Assembly (NCBI RefSeq): GCF_900637545.1 | Contig: NZ_LR134376.1 | Coordinates: 1,755,001 to 1,819,000 of the forward strand | Direction of reading: 5' to 3' | Source of the DNA: Aeromonas encheleia | GTDB lineage: Bacteria > Pseudomonadota > Gammaproteobacteria > Enterobacterales > Aeromonadaceae | DNA: 64,000 nt | Shown: positions 25,599-36,409 of the stretch, piece after piece | Position numbering within the stretch: the first letter of the stretch is position 1 | Layout: every line of letters begins with the position of its first letter | Translations under genes and position numbers: made by a program | Notes under the pieces: model-generated | What the model was told of the DNA's origin: nothing | Database searches by the model: none | The model's input: the letters and a program-made list of their open reading frames with translations, nothing else

Positions 25599-27365
25599 AT
25601 GTCGCTGGAACATTACTTCAGGGATGAACTGGCATTTTTGCGCCTGCAAGGGCGCGAATTTGCCGATGCCTATCCCGAACTCACCCGTTTCCTGTCGGAG
25701 CAAAATACCGATCCGGACGTGGAGCGCCTGCTGGAAGGCTTCGCGTTTCTCACCGGCAATCTGCGCGCCAAGATCGAGGATGAGTTCCCCGAGCTGACCC
25801 ACGGTCTGCTCAATATGCTCTGGCCCAACTATTTGCGCCCCGTGCCCAGCATGACCATCATGCAGTTCTCGGTCATTCCGGGTGCCATCACCCAGCCGGC
25901 GCTGGTCAAGCAGGGTTGTCAACTCGACAGCCTGCCCATCGACGAGGTGACCTGTCACTTCCAGACCAGCCACGATGCCTGGATCTACCCGGCCGATATC
26001 CGCCATATCGCCTCCCAGAGTGGCAACGATCTCTCCACCATCTCGCTGGATATCGCCCTGCATGCCCCCTTGCCGCTAAGCGAGCTGCAGCTGGACAAGC
26101 TGCGTTTCTTCCTCGGTGGCGACAGCTATACCGCCTATGAGCTCTATTTCTGGCTCTCCAACCAGCTCTCTCATATCGAGCTGGAGATCGACGGCAAGCG
26201 CTTTCGTCAGGAGGCCAAGGCACTCAAGCCCATCGGCTTCGAGCGCGACGATGCCCTGCTGCCCTATCCGAACAACGTCTATTCCGGCTACCGGATCCTG
26301 CAGGAGTATTTCTGCTTCCCGGAGAGCTTCCTGTTCTTCGAGCTCTCCGGCGGTGACTGGCCAAAGCAACCCCTGCCAGTCAGCGAATTCAAGATCCACT
26401 TCTGTTTCGACCGACCCCTGCCGGCGGAGCTCAAGATCCGGCCCGACTCCTTCATGCTCAACTGCGTGCCGGCCATCAACCTGTTCCAGCACGACAGTGA
26501 GCCGGTCAACCTCAACGGCCGTCAGGCCGAGTACCCCCTCAAGGCGAGTTACCGCCACGCGGACAGCTTCGAGATCTTCTCGGTCGACGAGGTCGAAGGC
26601 TGGGTGGAGGGCAACCTGGGCCGCTCCCGCGGCACGCCACGCATCTATCAGCCGTTCGAGAGTTTCCAGCACCAGATCGAGCGAGCCAAGCACCGCCTGG
26701 CGCTCTACTACCGGGTGCGGGTCAGGGAGGCGGTCAGTGGCGACGGCTTCGAGCATCAGCTCTCCTTCGTGCGGGGGGACGAGACCACCACCGTCGATCT
26801 CGATGAATCCATCTCGGTCACCCTGACCTGCACCAACCGTTCCCGCGCCGCCGCCCTCAAGGTTGGCAACATCTGCGTGCCGACTGGCAGTTCGCCCTCG
26901 TTTGCCACCTTCCGCAATCTGATCCGGCCGACCCGGCCATTGCGCCCGGCACTGGATGGCAGCCTGCACTGGACCCTCATCTCCAACCTGTCCCTCAACT
27001 ATGTCTCCCTGCTGCGTCGCGATGCCCTGGTGCAGGTGCTGCGCACCTATGACTTCCCGGCGCTGCACGACAAGCAGGCCGAGCAGGCCTCGCGCAAGCG
27101 GCTGGCGGGGATCGAGGAGATCGAGACCACCCCGGTCGACCGGTTGGTGCGCGGCATGCCGGTGCGCGGACTCAAGTCTGTGCTCTCCATCCGCCAGTCC
27201 GCCTTTGGCAGCGAAGGGGAGCTCTACCTGTTCAGTACAGTGCTGGCCCACTTCTTCTCGCTGTATGCCAGCGTCAATGCCTTCCACCTGCTTGAGGTGG
27301 TCAATCTCGACAACAAGGAGCGTTACCAGTGGCCAGTCCAGATCGGTCAGCACTCCCTGATGTGA
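25599..27365 (+). CDS. tssF: T6SS baseplate protein TssF/VasA
   Basis: 588 residues of the VasA/ImpG family. Opening text is MSLEHYFRDELAFLRLQGRE and FADAYPELTRFL. Conserved inner segments include DPDVERLLEGFAFLTGNLRA, KIEDEFPELTHGLLNMLWP and the C-terminal FAHFFSLYASVN-type block (LAHFFSLYASVNAFHLLEVV). TssF pairs with TssG in the baseplate wedge. Coupled to tssE (3-base gap), and its 3' end overlaps tssG by 37 bases. Confidence 0.95.
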   Translation: MSLEHYFRDELAFLRLQGREFADAYPELTRFLSEQNTDPDVERLLEGFAFLTGNLRAKIEDEFPELTHGLLNMLWPNYLRPVPSMTIMQFSVIPGAITQPALVKQGCQLDSLPIDEVTCHFQTSHDAWIYPADIRHIASQSGNDLSTISLDIALHAPLPLSELQLDKLRFFLGGDSYTAYELYFWLSNQLSHIELEIDGKRFRQEAKALKPIGFERDDALLPYPNNVYSGYRILQEYFCFPESFLFFELSGGDWPKQPLPVSEFKIHFCFDRPLPAELKIRPDSFMLNCVPAINLFQHDSEPVNLNGRQAEYPLKASYRHADSFEIFSVDEVEGWVEGNLGRSRGTPRIYQPFESFQHQIERAKHRLALYYRVRVREAVSGDGFEHQLSFVRGDETTTVDLDESISVTLTCTNRSRAAALKVGNICVPTGSSPSFATFRNLIRPTRPLRPALDGSLHWTLISNLSLNYVSLLRRDALVQVLRTYDFPALHDKQAEQASRKRLAGIEEIETTPVDRLVRGMPVRGLKSVLSIRQSAFGSEGELYLFSTVLAHFFSLYASVNAFHLLEVVNLDNKERYQWPVQIGQHSLM

Positions 27366-28327
27366 CGTCCGCCAGGGACGCCCCCCGCTTCAATTTCTTC
27401 CAGCTGGTCGAGTTGCTCAACCGGCTGGACGGCACCGATCAGGAGCGGGGGCTCGATCATCTGCCGGGCGATGAAGGGATCCGCTTCAAGGCGACCGCCT
27501 CCCTCGGCTTCCCCACCAGCGACGTGCTGCAGATAGGCAAGGATGGCAAGGGGCGTCATGAGCTGGAGGTGGCCTTCCTCGGCCTGCACGGCAGCCAGTC
27601 TCCCATGCCCGGCTATTACCTTGACTCGCTGGCCTGGGAGTACGCCCAGGGTGAGCAGAAGCTCGGCCTGTTTCTGGACTTCTTCCACCACCGCCTGCTG
27701 ACCCTGCTGCACCGGATCTGGCGCAAGTACCGCTACCACGTGCGCTTTCAGGACAACGGTGAGGATGGATTCTCCCGCCTGATGTTCGCCCTGGTGGGGC
27801 TGGGTAACGAGGCGGTCTGCCGCAGCCTGCCGGTCAACCGCGCCAAGATGCTCTCCTACGCCGGCATGCTGGCCAGCCCCAGCCGCTCCCCCGAGGTGGT
27901 GGCCGGCCTGGTGGCGCACTGTTTCGATCTGGCGGATGTGACGGTCAGCGCCTGGCAGTGGCGCCGGGTGTCCATCCATCAGGATCAGCAGAACCGACTG
28001 GGCAGCGCCTGCGCCACTTTGGGGGATGACTTCGTCATCGGCGACAAGGTGAACGATTGTGCGGGCAAGTTTTTATTGAAGATCAACAACCTGAGTTTTG
28101 GGCAGTTTCTCGGGTTTCTCCCGAACGGAGAGCATTTCCACGCCCTGGTGACCTTTGTCTCCTTCATCCTGCGCGACCAATTGGCCTGGGATCTGCGGCT
28201 TGGCTTCGGCCAGGAGCAGGCCAAAGGGCTGAGGTTGGGGGAGGAGCAGAGTGCGCGCCTGGGCTGGAGTACCTTTCTCGGTCAGCCGCCGAGTGAGCCG
28301 TTCGTGACCATTTGTGTGCAGGAGTGA
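27329..28327 (+). CDS. tssG: T6SS baseplate protein TssG/VasB
   Basis: 332 residues of the VasB/ImpH family: APRFNFFQLVELLNRL, KATASLGFPTSDVLQI, LGLHGSQSPMPGYYLDSLAW and FFHHRLLTLLHRIWRKYRY. The GTG start at 27329 lies inside the end of tssF and is supported by AAGGAG eight bases upstream. No ATG in this frame gives the full conserved N-terminus. Confidence 0.94.
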   Translation: MASPDRSALPDVTSARDAPRFNFFQLVELLNRLDGTDQERGLDHLPGDEGIRFKATASLGFPTSDVLQIGKDGKGRHELEVAFLGLHGSQSPMPGYYLDSLAWEYAQGEQKLGLFLDFFHHRLLTLLHRIWRKYRYHVRFQDNGEDGFSRLMFALVGLGNEAVCRSLPVNRAKMLSYAGMLASPSRSPEVVAGLVAHCFDLADVTVSAWQWRRVSIHQDQQNRLGSACATLGDDFVIGDKVNDCAGKFLLKINNLSFGQFLGFLPNGEHFHALVTFVSFILRDQLAWDLRLGFGQEQAKGLRLGEEQSARLGWSTFLGQPPSEPFVTICVQE

Positions 28328-28329
28328 AT

Positions 28330-29565
28330 GTGGACGACTTTAACCAGCAACTTTCCCTGGTGGTGCTCAACAGCGAGCAGCTCGATGGCAACCAGCAGGT
28401 GCAATACCGCTTCGATGAGATGGGCGGCTCCCTCGGGGCCTCCGAACAGGATGACTGGCAGCTGCGCGACAGGTTGGGGGCGGTTATGCCGGCCCACGCC
28501 CGAGTCGAGCTCCATGACGGTCGCTTCTGTCTGTGCGATCTGAGCGGTCAGACCTATATCAACGGTGCGACCTCACCCATAGGGCGGGCCCGCAAGGTGC
28601 ATCTGGAGCAGGGGGACGAGCTGATCGTCGGTCCGTTCCGACTGCGCGCCTACCTGGGGGCCATCTCGGCCGAGCAGAGCCTGCAGCAGGTGCTGGGCAA
28701 CCGTCCCTCCGAGCAGCTGGACGAGTGGCTGAGCGGGGAGGCGCATCGGCCGAGCCAGGACGATCCGCGCGCCCTGGCCGTCGATCCCTTGCTGGCGCTG
28801 CAGCATGAGCGCAACCCCCTGACCCCGCTGGTCGATCCCCGTCGCCAGAGCGACTTCCACCCGCAACCGGATATGGAACATCCGTCCCTGTCCCCCTTTT
28901 CTGCCGTCGAGGACACCATGAACCAAGAATTTCTGGATATGCCCACCATCGAGAACCATCCCGATTACGCCCATCCGCTGGAGGGGGTCGATCACGTCGC
29001 ACTGACGCCCTTGATGCGCGGGCTGGGTCAGCCGTTGCAGTTGCAAGATACCCAGCAGGCCCACGACATGCTCGAAGAGATGGGCAAGACGGTACGCGCC
29101 ATGGTGGAAGGCTTGCTGAAACTGCAAAGCGATCAGGCGGCGCTGGCGGACCGGCACCTGCGTCCCATCGAGGACAACCCGCTGCGGCTCGGGCTCGACT
29201 ATGACGAGACCCTGGCGGTGATGTTTGCCGAGCAGAAGAGCCCGGTGCACCTGACCGCCCCGGCGGCGGTGGCCGAGAGCCTGCGCAACGTGCGTATCCA
29301 TCACGTCGCGAATCAGCAGGCCATAGGCGCGGCGCTCGACAGCATACTGCAGGCCTTCTCGCCGGATGCGCTGCTCGGCCGCTTCGAGCACTACCGCCGC
29401 ACCGGTACCCCGGGCATGGCCGACGAGGGCTGGGCCTGGAACATGTACCAGCACTATTACCGCGAGCTCACCTCTGCCCGCCAGCAAGGGTTCGACAAGC
29501 TGTTCCATCAGGTCTATGCCCAGGCATACGACCAGGCCGTGCGTCAGCAACAGGGACTGATTTGA
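28330..29565 (+). CDS. tagH: T6SS FHA-domain protein TagH/VasC
   Basis: About 411 residues. The N-terminal FHA (phosphothreonine-binding) domain spans roughly residues 5-100 (ARVELHDGRFCLCDLSGQTY, INGATSPIGR). After a low-complexity linker comes the C-terminal TagH/ImpI domain (IGAALDSILQAFSPDALLGRFEHYRR, near-terminal YRELTSARQQGFDKLFHQVY). In V. cholerae the orthologue is VasC; in other systems Fha proteins gate T6SS assembly, but no PpkA/PppA kinase pair is seen in this cluster. GTG 28330 has AGGAG five bases upstream; GTG 28324, overlapping the tssG stop, is the alternative. Confidence 0.9.
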   Translation: MDDFNQQLSLVVLNSEQLDGNQQVQYRFDEMGGSLGASEQDDWQLRDRLGAVMPAHARVELHDGRFCLCDLSGQTYINGATSPIGRARKVHLEQGDELIVGPFRLRAYLGAISAEQSLQQVLGNRPSEQLDEWLSGEAHRPSQDDPRALAVDPLLALQHERNPLTPLVDPRRQSDFHPQPDMEHPSLSPFSAVEDTMNQEFLDMPTIENHPDYAHPLEGVDHVALTPLMRGLGQPLQLQDTQQAHDMLEEMGKTVRAMVEGLLKLQSDQAALADRHLRPIEDNPLRLGLDYDETLAVMFAEQKSPVHLTAPAAVAESLRNVRIHHVANQQAIGAALDSILQAFSPDALLGRFEHYRRTGTPGMADEGWAWNMYQHYYRELTSARQQGFDKLFHQVYAQAYDQAVRQQQGLI

Positions 29566-30080
29566 TGATACGTGCGCTGATGCTGGGGGCCTGTCTGTTG
29601 GCCCTGGCAGCTTGTACCACCATGGGCAAGATGGCTGATGTGGCCATGGATCCGGATATCCAGGTGGGCAGCAATGACGATCAACCCTCGACTCTGGGGC
29701 TGAGCCTGCTGGCCGAGCCGGACGTCAATCCCAACGGCAGCGGGGAGGCGGCACCAATCGAGTTCCAGGTGCTGCTGCTGGCCGAGGATTCCAAGCTGCT
29801 CGCCACCGATTACGACCAGGTGACCGAGGACGTGGAGAAGGCCCTTGGCAAGAACTACCTGGATCATCAGGACTACACCCTGCTGCCGGGCCAGTTCAAG
29901 TACCTGTCCCCCATCAAGCTCGACGAGAAGACCCGCTACATCGGGGTGATCGCCCGCTATGCCGATCCGGACAGCGCCGAGTGGCGCAAGGTCATCAAGG
30001 TCAAGAGCCTGGGCCGAGCCTATCAAATTCTGGTTCATCTGCGTCTGGATGAAGTAGAGCTGCAACAAGAAGAAGAATAA
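29565..30080 (+). CDS. tssJ: T6SS outer-membrane lipoprotein TssJ/VasD
   Basis: 171 residues with a lipoprotein signal (LALAAC lipobox, Cys near residue 17). The TssJ fold is indicated by PIEFQVLLLAEDSKLLATDY, HQDYTLLPGQFKYLSPIKLD and TRYIGVIARYADPDSAEWRK. TssJ anchors the TssM periplasmic domain at the outer membrane. ATG 29565 overlaps the tagH stop by one base; tssK starts 3 bases after its stop. Confidence 0.93.
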   Translation: MIRALMLGACLLALAACTTMGKMADVAMDPDIQVGSNDDQPSTLGLSLLAEPDVNPNGSGEAAPIEFQVLLLAEDSKLLATDYDQVTEDVEKALGKNYLDHQDYTLLPGQFKYLSPIKLDEKTRYIGVIARYADPDSAEWRKVIKVKSLGRAYQILVHLRLDEVELQQEEE

Positions 30081-30082
30081 CC

Positions 30083-31417
30083 ATGTCGAGTCGAAATCGG
30101 GTTATCTGGCGTGAGGGGCTGTTTATCAAGCCCCAGCACTTCCAGCAACAACAAAGACATTCGGAGTACGCGCTGCACGCTCGCCTGAGTGCGCTCAGCG
30201 ACTATTTCTACGGGCTGCAGACGCTCGTCATCAACGAGGATTACCTGGGGTTCGGCCGCATCGCCCTGGTGGGGGCCACCGGCATCCTGCCCGATGGCAC
30301 CGTCTTCAATATTCCGAACGACGATGTGCTGCCGACTCCCCTCGAGATCACCGACGCCTCGGTGGCGAACCAGAAGGTCTATCTGGCGCTGCCGCTCTCG
30401 GTGAGCGGGGTCAACGAGGTCAATCAGGGCGGTCAGGTTGCCACCCGGCTGCAGGCCCATCGCCACGATGTGCGGGATCTGCACAGCGAAGGGGGGGACG
30501 TGGTCTCCCTCGAGGTGGGACGGGTCAGCTTGAGGTTGATGCTGGAGCGTGAGGATCGCAGCGCCTACGCGTCGTTGGCCATCGCTCGCATCCTGGACAA
30601 GCGTCCGGACGGCGGCCTGGTGCTGGACCCCAACTTCATGCCCTGCAGCATCAGCGTGTCGGCCATCCCGACCCTCAAGCGCTTCCTCGGCGAGTCGGCG
30701 GGTCTGGTGGCCGAGCGGGCGCGCAGCCTCTCCCAACGGATCGCCGCCCCCGGTCAGCAGGGGGTCGCCGATGTGGCCGAGTTCATGATGCTGCAACTGC
30801 TCAACCGGGCCCAGCCCCAGCTGTCCCACCTCTCGCGTCTCGGCACCCTGCACCCGGAGCGGTTGCACGAGGCGCTGGTGCAGCTGTGCGGCGAGTTGAT
30901 GACCTTCACCGATGAGTCCCGCCTGCCGCCGGAGTTTGCCGCCTATCGTCACGACGATCAGCAGGTGAGTTTCGAGCCGGTGATGCTGGCCCTGCGCCAG
31001 GCCCTCAGCACTGTGCTGTCGCCGCGCGCCGTCTCCATCCAGCTGCGCAAGCACCAGTACGGCGTCATGGTGGCCGTGGTGGGGGAGAGCGAGCTGATGC
31101 AAAGCGCCGACTTCGTGCTGGCGGTGCGGGCCCGCATGCCCCAGGAGCAGTTGCGCAAGCAGTTGCTGCAGCAGACCAAGGTGGCCTCCAGCGACAAGAT
31201 CCGCGAGCTCATCAGCCTGCAGCTGCCCGGCATTCCGCTGCTGCCGCTGCCGGTGGCGCCGCGCCAGCTGCCCTATCACGCCGGTTACAGCTACTTCCAG
31301 CTCGACAGGCAGAGCCCGGCCTGGCAGATGCTGGCGGTGGGCAACACGCTCGCCTTCCACATCGCCGGCGATTTCCCCGAGCTGGATATGCAGCTCTGGG
31401 CCATCCGTAGCCAGTGA
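30083..31417 (+). CDS. tssK: T6SS baseplate-membrane connector TssK/VasE
   Basis: 444 residues; the standard TssK start RVIWREGLFIKPQHFQQQ is present (MSSRNRVIWREGLFIKPQHF). Also conserved are DSVYRY-type shoulder segments and the C-terminal LPYHAGYSYFQLDRQSPAWQ, then FHIAGDFPELDMQLWAI. Trimeric TssK docks the baseplate to the TssJLM membrane complex. It overlaps a possible GTG start of tssL by 4 bases. Confidence 0.96.
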   Translation: MSSRNRVIWREGLFIKPQHFQQQQRHSEYALHARLSALSDYFYGLQTLVINEDYLGFGRIALVGATGILPDGTVFNIPNDDVLPTPLEITDASVANQKVYLALPLSVSGVNEVNQGGQVATRLQAHRHDVRDLHSEGGDVVSLEVGRVSLRLMLEREDRSAYASLAIARILDKRPDGGLVLDPNFMPCSISVSAIPTLKRFLGESAGLVAERARSLSQRIAAPGQQGVADVAEFMMLQLLNRAQPQLSHLSRLGTLHPERLHEALVQLCGELMTFTDESRLPPEFAAYRHDDQQVSFEPVMLALRQALSTVLSPRAVSIQLRKHQYGVMVAVVGESELMQSADFVLAVRARMPQEQLRKQLLQQTKVASSDKIRELISLQLPGIPLLPLPVAPRQLPYHAGYSYFQLDRQSPAWQMLAVGNTLAFHIAGDFPELDMQLWAIRSQ

Positions 31418-31440
31418 TCGCACCAAGGAAACAAGCAGAG

Positions 31441-32220
31441 ATGACCACGGACATTATCAAGAACGAGCAACTCAGCGATCTGCTGTTCGATCATGCCGAG
31501 CAGCTGGACATGGATTCGGACTATTGGTTCCGCTTGCGCGGCCAGAGCATCAACCCCATGATCGATGCGGTGACCCCCTTGCTGGGGCTGGTGCAGCGGG
31601 TACGGCTGCTCTCCCGCCACGATCGGGTGCCCGAGCTCTACCAGCGGGTGGTGACCGAGATCCAGGCCATAGAGCAGGAGCTGATGGCCCAGGGTTACGA
31701 GAACGGAGTGGTGCTCTCGTTTCGCTACATACTGTGCACCTTCATCGACGAGGCCGTGATGGGCCGCGACTGGGGCAGCCAGAGTGAATGGTCAGAGCAC
31801 TCCCTGCTGACCCGTTTCCACAACGAGACCTGGGGCGGGGAGAAGGTGTTCGTGCTGCTGGCCCGCCTGCAGGAAGACCCGGTGCGTTATCGCGACATCC
31901 TGGAGTTCATCTATCTGTGCCTCTGCCTCGGCTTCGAGGGGCGCTACAAGGTGATGAGCCAGGGCCAGGGTGAATTCGAGCGCATCGTCAAGCAGTTGCA
32001 CAAGCAGCTCTCCCCCGAGGCGAGCGGGGAGGCACCCAGCGTGTTTCACCTGGACCTTGGCCGTCAGGCCTCCCGCTACCAACTGCGCAAGCAGATATCC
32101 CTGCGCAGCCTGTTCATGGGCGGCGCCATGATCCTGGCCATCATCTTTGGCCTCTATCACCACCAACTCAATAACCAGACCCAGGACGTGCTGCGTCAAC
32201 TGGGCGAATTATTAAAATAA
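31441..32220 (+). CDS. tssL: T6SS inner-membrane protein TssL/VasF
   Basis: 259 residues of the DotU/TssL family: NPMIDAVTPLLGLVQRVRLL, RYILCTFIDEAVM, HNETWGGEKVFVLLARLQED and YLCLCLGFEGRYKV. A single transmembrane helix lies near the C-terminus (LFMGGAMILAIIFGLYH). It has no OmpA-like peptidoglycan-binding extension, as in V. cholerae VasF. ATG 31441 with AAGGAA ten bases upstream is preferred over GTG 31414, which overlaps the tssK stop; length then matches VasF. Confidence 0.94.
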   Translation: MTTDIIKNEQLSDLLFDHAEQLDMDSDYWFRLRGQSINPMIDAVTPLLGLVQRVRLLSRHDRVPELYQRVVTEIQAIEQELMAQGYENGVVLSFRYILCTFIDEAVMGRDWGSQSEWSEHSLLTRFHNETWGGEKVFVLLARLQEDPVRYRDILEFIYLCLCLGFEGRYKVMSQGQGEFERIVKQLHKQLSPEASGEAPSVFHLDLGRQASRYQLRKQISLRSLFMGGAMILAIIFGLYHHQLNNQTQDVLRQLGELLK

Positions 32221-32240
32221 CTGTCTGAGGAGAGCACGCC

Positions 32241-34868
32241 TTGATTCGTATAGAGCTACCGGTACTGGTGGAAAGACTGAACCCCATCTGTCGTCACATG
32301 CTGGAGGAGGCTGCGGCCCTCTGCGTCAACCATCAGGGGGCCGAGATCCGCATCGAGCACCTGCTGCTGAAGATGCTGGATACTCCCTTGTCCGATGTGC
32401 GCCAGATCCTCAAGCGGGCCGAGGTGGAGGTCGAGGAGCTCAAGACCTTGCTGCAACCCTCCCATGCCGACAGCGGCTATGGCCAGGGTTATCCCTCCTT
32501 CTCGCCGCTGCTGGTGGAGTGGCTGCAAGACAGCTGGCTGCTGGCCTCCGCCGAGCTGCAACATGCCCAGCTGCGCAGCGGCGTCATGCTGCTGGTGCTG
32601 CTGATGACCCCCCAGCGTTACCTGCCAGGTTCGGTGACCCGGCTGCTGGCCAACGTCAACCGCGAGCTGCTGCGCCAGCAGTTCGATGAGTGGGTGAAAG
32701 AGTCTGCCGAGACCCAGGTGACCGTCTCCGCCGGTGGCACCGCCAGCCAGGGCGCCCTGCCGGCCGATGCCAGCCTGCTGGCCCGTTTCACCGTCAACGT
32801 GACCGAGCAGGCCCGCCAGGGCAGCCTGGATCCGGTGCTGTGCCGGGATCACGAGATCGATCTGATGATCGACATCCTCTCCCGCCGTCGCAAGAACAAC
32901 CCCATCGTCGTGGGAGAGGCCGGGGTCGGCAAGAGCGCCCTCATCGAGGGGTTGGCGCTGCGCATAGTGGCGGATCAGGTGCCCGAGAAGCTGCGAAGCG
33001 TCGAGCTGATGACGCTCGACCTTGGCGCCATGCAGGCCGGCGCCTCGGTCAAGGGGGAGTTCGAGAAACGCTTCAAGGGGGTGATGCAGGAGGTGAAAGA
33101 CGCGGTGCGTCCGGTCATCCTGTTCATCGACGAGGCCCACACCCTGATCGGGGCCGGCAATCAGGCCGGCGGGCTGGATGTCTCCAACCTGATCAAACCC
33201 GCCCTGGCCCGGGGTGAACTGCGCACCATAGCCGCCACCACCTGGGGCGAGTACAAGAAATACGTGGAGAAAGACGCCGCCCTCTCGCGCCGCTTCCAGC
33301 TGGTGAAGGTGGGTGAGCCCTCGGCCTCTGAGGCGACCGTGATCCTGCGCGGCCTGCGCAGCATCTATGAGAAGGCCCACGGGGTGCTGATCGACGAGGA
33401 GGCGCTGCAGGCCGCCGCCCAACTCTCCGCCCGTTACATCTCCGGCCGGCAGCTGCCGGACAAGGCGATCGACGTGCTCGATACCGCCTGTGCCCGGGTC
33501 GCCATCAACCTGACCACGCCGCCGCGCGCCGTCAGCCATTTGCAAAACGAGCTGCGCCAGCGTGAGCTGGAGATCCGCCAGCTGGAGCGCCAGAGCCTGA
33601 TCGGCCTGGGTGACAACGTCGAGCGGCTGGCCGAGCTGCAGGCCGCCCAGCAGCGCTGCCGCGAGACCCTGCGCGAGCAGGAATCCCAGTGGCAGCAACA
33701 GCAGGGGCTGGTACAGCAGATCGTCGAGCTGCGCGCCGCCCTGCTGGCCGAAGAACAGGGCGAGGCGCTGGACCTTGCCGATGCGCCGCTGGATCCCCAG
33801 GCCGCCGCCGACAAATTGGCTGGGCTCGAGCGCGAGCTGGCCGCCCTGCAACAGGGGGCCGTGCTGGTCTCGGCCCACGTCGACAAGACCCAGGTCGCGG
33901 CGGTGATCGCCGAGTGGACCGGGGTGCCCCTCAATCGCATCTCCCAGGGGGAGCTCGACGTGGTGACCCGGCTGCCGGAGTACCTCGGCTCCCTCATCAA
34001 GGGGCAGGATGTGGCGGTGGCCCACCTGCACAAGCACCTGCTGACCGCCCGCGCCGACTTGCGCCGCCCGGGTCGCCCCCTTGGCGCCTTCCTGTTGGTG
34101 GGGCCGAGCGGGGTCGGCAAGACCGAAACCGTGTTGCAGATTGCGGAGCTGATGTTCGGCGGGCGCCAGTACCTCACCACCATCAACATGTCCGAGTATC
34201 AGGAGAAGCACACCGTCTCCCGCCTGATCGGGTCTCCTCCCGGCTATGTCGGCTTCGGTGAAGGTGGCGTGCTGACCGAGGCCATTCGTCAGAAGCCCTA
34301 CTCAGTGGTGCTGCTGGACGAGGTGGAGAAGGCCCACCCGGACGTGCTGAACCTCTTCTATCAGGCGTTCGACAAGGGCGAGCTGGCGGACGGGGAAGGG
34401 CGCCTCATCGACTGCAAGAACGTTGTGTTCTTCCTCACCTCCAACCTCGGCTTCCAGACCATAGTCGATCATGCGCAGCAGCCAGAGGCGCTGCTCGATG
34501 CGCTTTATCCCGAGCTGGCCGCCTTCTTCAAGCCGGCGCTGCTGGCGCGGATGGAGGTGATCCCCTATCTGCCGCTCGGCCACGACAGCCTGATCGAGAT
34601 CGTGGGAGGCAAGCTCGACCGGCTGGTCAAGCTGCTCAAGGAGCGTTTCGGTGCCGAGGTGGTGCTGGAAGACGAGGTGGCCGAGGAGATACTGCGCCGC
34701 GCCAATCGCAGCGAGAACGGGGCTCGCATGCTGGAATCCGTCATCGACGGGGCCCTGCTGCCACCGGTATCGCTGCAGTTGCTGCAACGGCTGGCCGTCG
34801 GTGAGCCCATCAGCCGGGTGCGATTCAGCGTGGCCGAACAGCAGTTCGTGGCCGAGGTGGAGGGCTGA
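32241..34868 (+). CDS. clpV: T6SS sheath-recycling AAA+ ATPase ClpV (TssH/VasG)
   Basis: 875-residue Hsp100 protein. The N-domain [20 protein letters not shown] is the ClpV sheath-binding N-terminus. First AAA+ domain: Walker [11 protein letters not shown] (about residue 230) and Walker [16 protein letters not shown] coiled-coil middle domain covers roughly residues 440-560. Second AAA+ domain: Walker [11 protein letters not shown] and Walker [14 protein letters not shown]. It extracts VipB from contracted sheaths. Translation begins at a TTG (32241), supported by GAGGAGA seven bases upstream and by the exact family N-terminus. Confidence 0.96.
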   Translation: MIRIELPVLVERLNPICRHMLEEAAALCVNHQGAEIRIEHLLLKMLDTPLSDVRQILKRAEVEVEELKTLLQPSHADSGYGQGYPSFSPLLVEWLQDSWLLASAELQHAQLRSGVMLLVLLMTPQRYLPGSVTRLLANVNRELLRQQFDEWVKESAETQVTVSAGGTASQGALPADASLLARFTVNVTEQARQGSLDPVLCRDHEIDLMIDILSRRRKNNPIVVGEAGVGKSALIEGLALRIVADQVPEKLRSVELMTLDLGAMQAGASVKGEFEKRFKGVMQEVKDAVRPVILFIDEAHTLIGAGNQAGGLDVSNLIKPALARGELRTIAATTWGEYKKYVEKDAALSRRFQLVKVGEPSASEATVILRGLRSIYEKAHGVLIDEEALQAAAQLSARYISGRQLPDKAIDVLDTACARVAINLTTPPRAVSHLQNELRQRELEIRQLERQSLIGLGDNVERLAELQAAQQRCRETLREQESQWQQQQGLVQQIVELRAALLAEEQGEALDLADAPLDPQAAADKLAGLERELAALQQGAVLVSAHVDKTQVAAVIAEWTGVPLNRISQGELDVVTRLPEYLGSLIKGQDVAVAHLHKHLLTARADLRRPGRPLGAFLLVGPSGVGKTETVLQIAELMFGGRQYLTTINMSEYQEKHTVSRLIGSPPGYVGFGEGGVLTEAIRQKPYSVVLLDEVEKAHPDVLNLFYQAFDKGELADGEGRLIDCKNVVFFLTSNLGFQTIVDHAQQPEALLDALYPELAAFFKPALLARMEVIPYLPLGHDSLIEIVGGKLDRLVKLLKERFGAEVVLEDEVAEEILRRANRSENGARMLESVIDGALLPPVSLQLLQRLAVGEPISRVRFSVAEQQFVAEVEG

Positions 34869-34870
34869 AC

Positions 34871-36409
34871 ATGGAACAAGCCCTCGCCTTCGCCCTCGCA
34901 CTGACGCAGCAGCGCGACGAGCCGCACCTGTGCCACTGGTGGGCCTCGACCCTGCACGCCAGCTTCCAGCCCAAGGGGCTCCTGCTCGGCCTGCTGGATG
35001 TGAGCGGCCGCCAGCTGGAGTGTCAGGGCTGGGTCAAGGGGCAGGCCGTGTCGCTGGCGCTGGCGGTGGATGATTTCTCCCACCCGCTGGCCTATGTGCT
35101 GCACAAGGCCCAGTCCCGTACCTGGGACTCCCTCCATGGCGGGGCGCGCATCGAGCACGCCGCCTTTCGCGCACTGCTGGCCAACCTCGGCCAGCAGTGC
35201 GGCCTGCACGCCTTCCCCCTCAACGATGGCAATGGCAAGCCGTTCGCCGTGCTGGCCATGATGGACGATGCCGAGCGGCTGCAGGAGTGGGTGACCCGTC
35301 CCGAGCTGGCCCAGTTGTCCCAGGTGTTTTGCAACCAGCTCACCCTCATCCGCGATCTGGGCCGCAGTCGCCGGGATCAGAGCGTGCTGCGCGACTCCCT
35401 GCGTCAGATGAAGGGGGAGGGGCAGATCAAGCGCCAATACGAGAAGCTGCTGGCCGATCAGCTGATCGGTCAGTCGGCGGTGATCCGCGGGTTGCGCGAA
35501 CAGATAAGCCTGGCGGGTCAGCACAAGCTGACCGTGCTTATCCAGGGGGAGACCGGCAGTGGCAAGGAGGTGGTCGCCCGGCTGGTGCATCAATGCTCAG
35601 ATCGTGCCGGCAAACCCTTCGTCGCCATCAACTGCGCCGCCATCCCGGAGAACCTGATCGAGAGCGAGTTGTTCGGTTATCAGAAGGGGGCCTTCTCCGG
35701 CGCCTTGTCCAACAAGGCCGGGCTGGTGGCCCAGGCCAACGGCGGCACCCTGTTTTTGGATGAGGTGGGCGACATGCCCGCCGCCATGCAGGCCAAGCTG
35801 CTGCGGGTGCTCGAGACCCGCAGCTACCGGCCGCTCGGCGCCGAGCAGGAGAGCCACTCCGATTTTCGCCTCATCGCCGCGACCCATCAGCCCCTCAGTC
35901 GTCACGTGGAGGAGGGCCAGTTCCGGGCCGATCTCTATCACCGGCTCTGCCAGTGCCTGCTGCTGATCGCCCCCCTGCGCGAGCACATGGATGACGTGCC
36001 CATGCTGTGCCAGCACTTCATGGCCCAGTTTGCCGAGCAGGATGGCAAGGCGCTCGGCGGCTTGCATCGCAAGTTCCTGAAGCAGCTGCAGAGCTATGAC
36101 TTCCCCGGCAACGTGCGCGAGCTGCGCAACCTCTTGGAGGTGGCCTGCGCCCACACCCGCCACGGCGAGGAGGTGCTGCTGGAGGCGTTGCCCCCCGAGC
36201 TCAGGGAGCGGGTCTCCGTCGAGCTGCCGGGCTATCTCGACGACTACAACCATATCCGGGATCTGCGCCGCGCCATGCAGCAGTACGAGGCCTCGGTCAT
36301 CGAGGCCAGGCTGCGCCATTTCCAGGGTAACCGCATGTTGGTGGCCGAGAGTCTGAACATTCCCAAGCGCACCCTGGATCACAAGTGCCAGAAACTGGAG
36401 GTGAACTGA
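34871..36409 (+). CDS. vasH: Sigma-54-dependent transcriptional activator VasH
   Basis: 512 residues. An N-terminal sensory region (about 1-190, GAF-like) precedes a sigma-54-interacting AAA+ domain and a Fis-type helix-turn-helix. Key motifs are Walker [11 protein letters not shown], the sigma-54 contact loop GAFSGA (consensus GAFTGA, conservative T to S), Walker [13 protein letters not shown] and [12 protein letters not shown]. The C-terminal HTH is [19 protein letters not shown]. VasH with RpoN drives hcp operons in V. cholerae. The two sigma-54 promoters found in this window (11210 and 43618) are the obvious targets. Starts 3 bases after clpV and overlaps vasI. Confidence 0.94.
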   Translation: MEQALAFALALTQQRDEPHLCHWWASTLHASFQPKGLLLGLLDVSGRQLECQGWVKGQAVSLALAVDDFSHPLAYVLHKAQSRTWDSLHGGARIEHAAFRALLANLGQQCGLHAFPLNDGNGKPFAVLAMMDDAERLQEWVTRPELAQLSQVFCNQLTLIRDLGRSRRDQSVLRDSLRQMKGEGQIKRQYEKLLADQLIGQSAVIRGLREQISLAGQHKLTVLIQGETGSGKEVVARLVHQCSDRAGKPFVAINCAAIPENLIESELFGYQKGAFSGALSNKAGLVAQANGGTLFLDEVGDMPAAMQAKLLRVLETRSYRPLGAEQESHSDFRLIAATHQPLSRHVEEGQFRADLYHRLCQCLLLIAPLREHMDDVPMLCQHFMAQFAEQDGKALGGLHRKFLKQLQSYDFPGNVRELRNLLEVACAHTRHGEEVLLEALPPELRERVSVELPGYLDDYNHIRDLRRAMQQYEASVIEARLRHFQGNRMLVAESLNIPKRTLDHKCQKLEVN

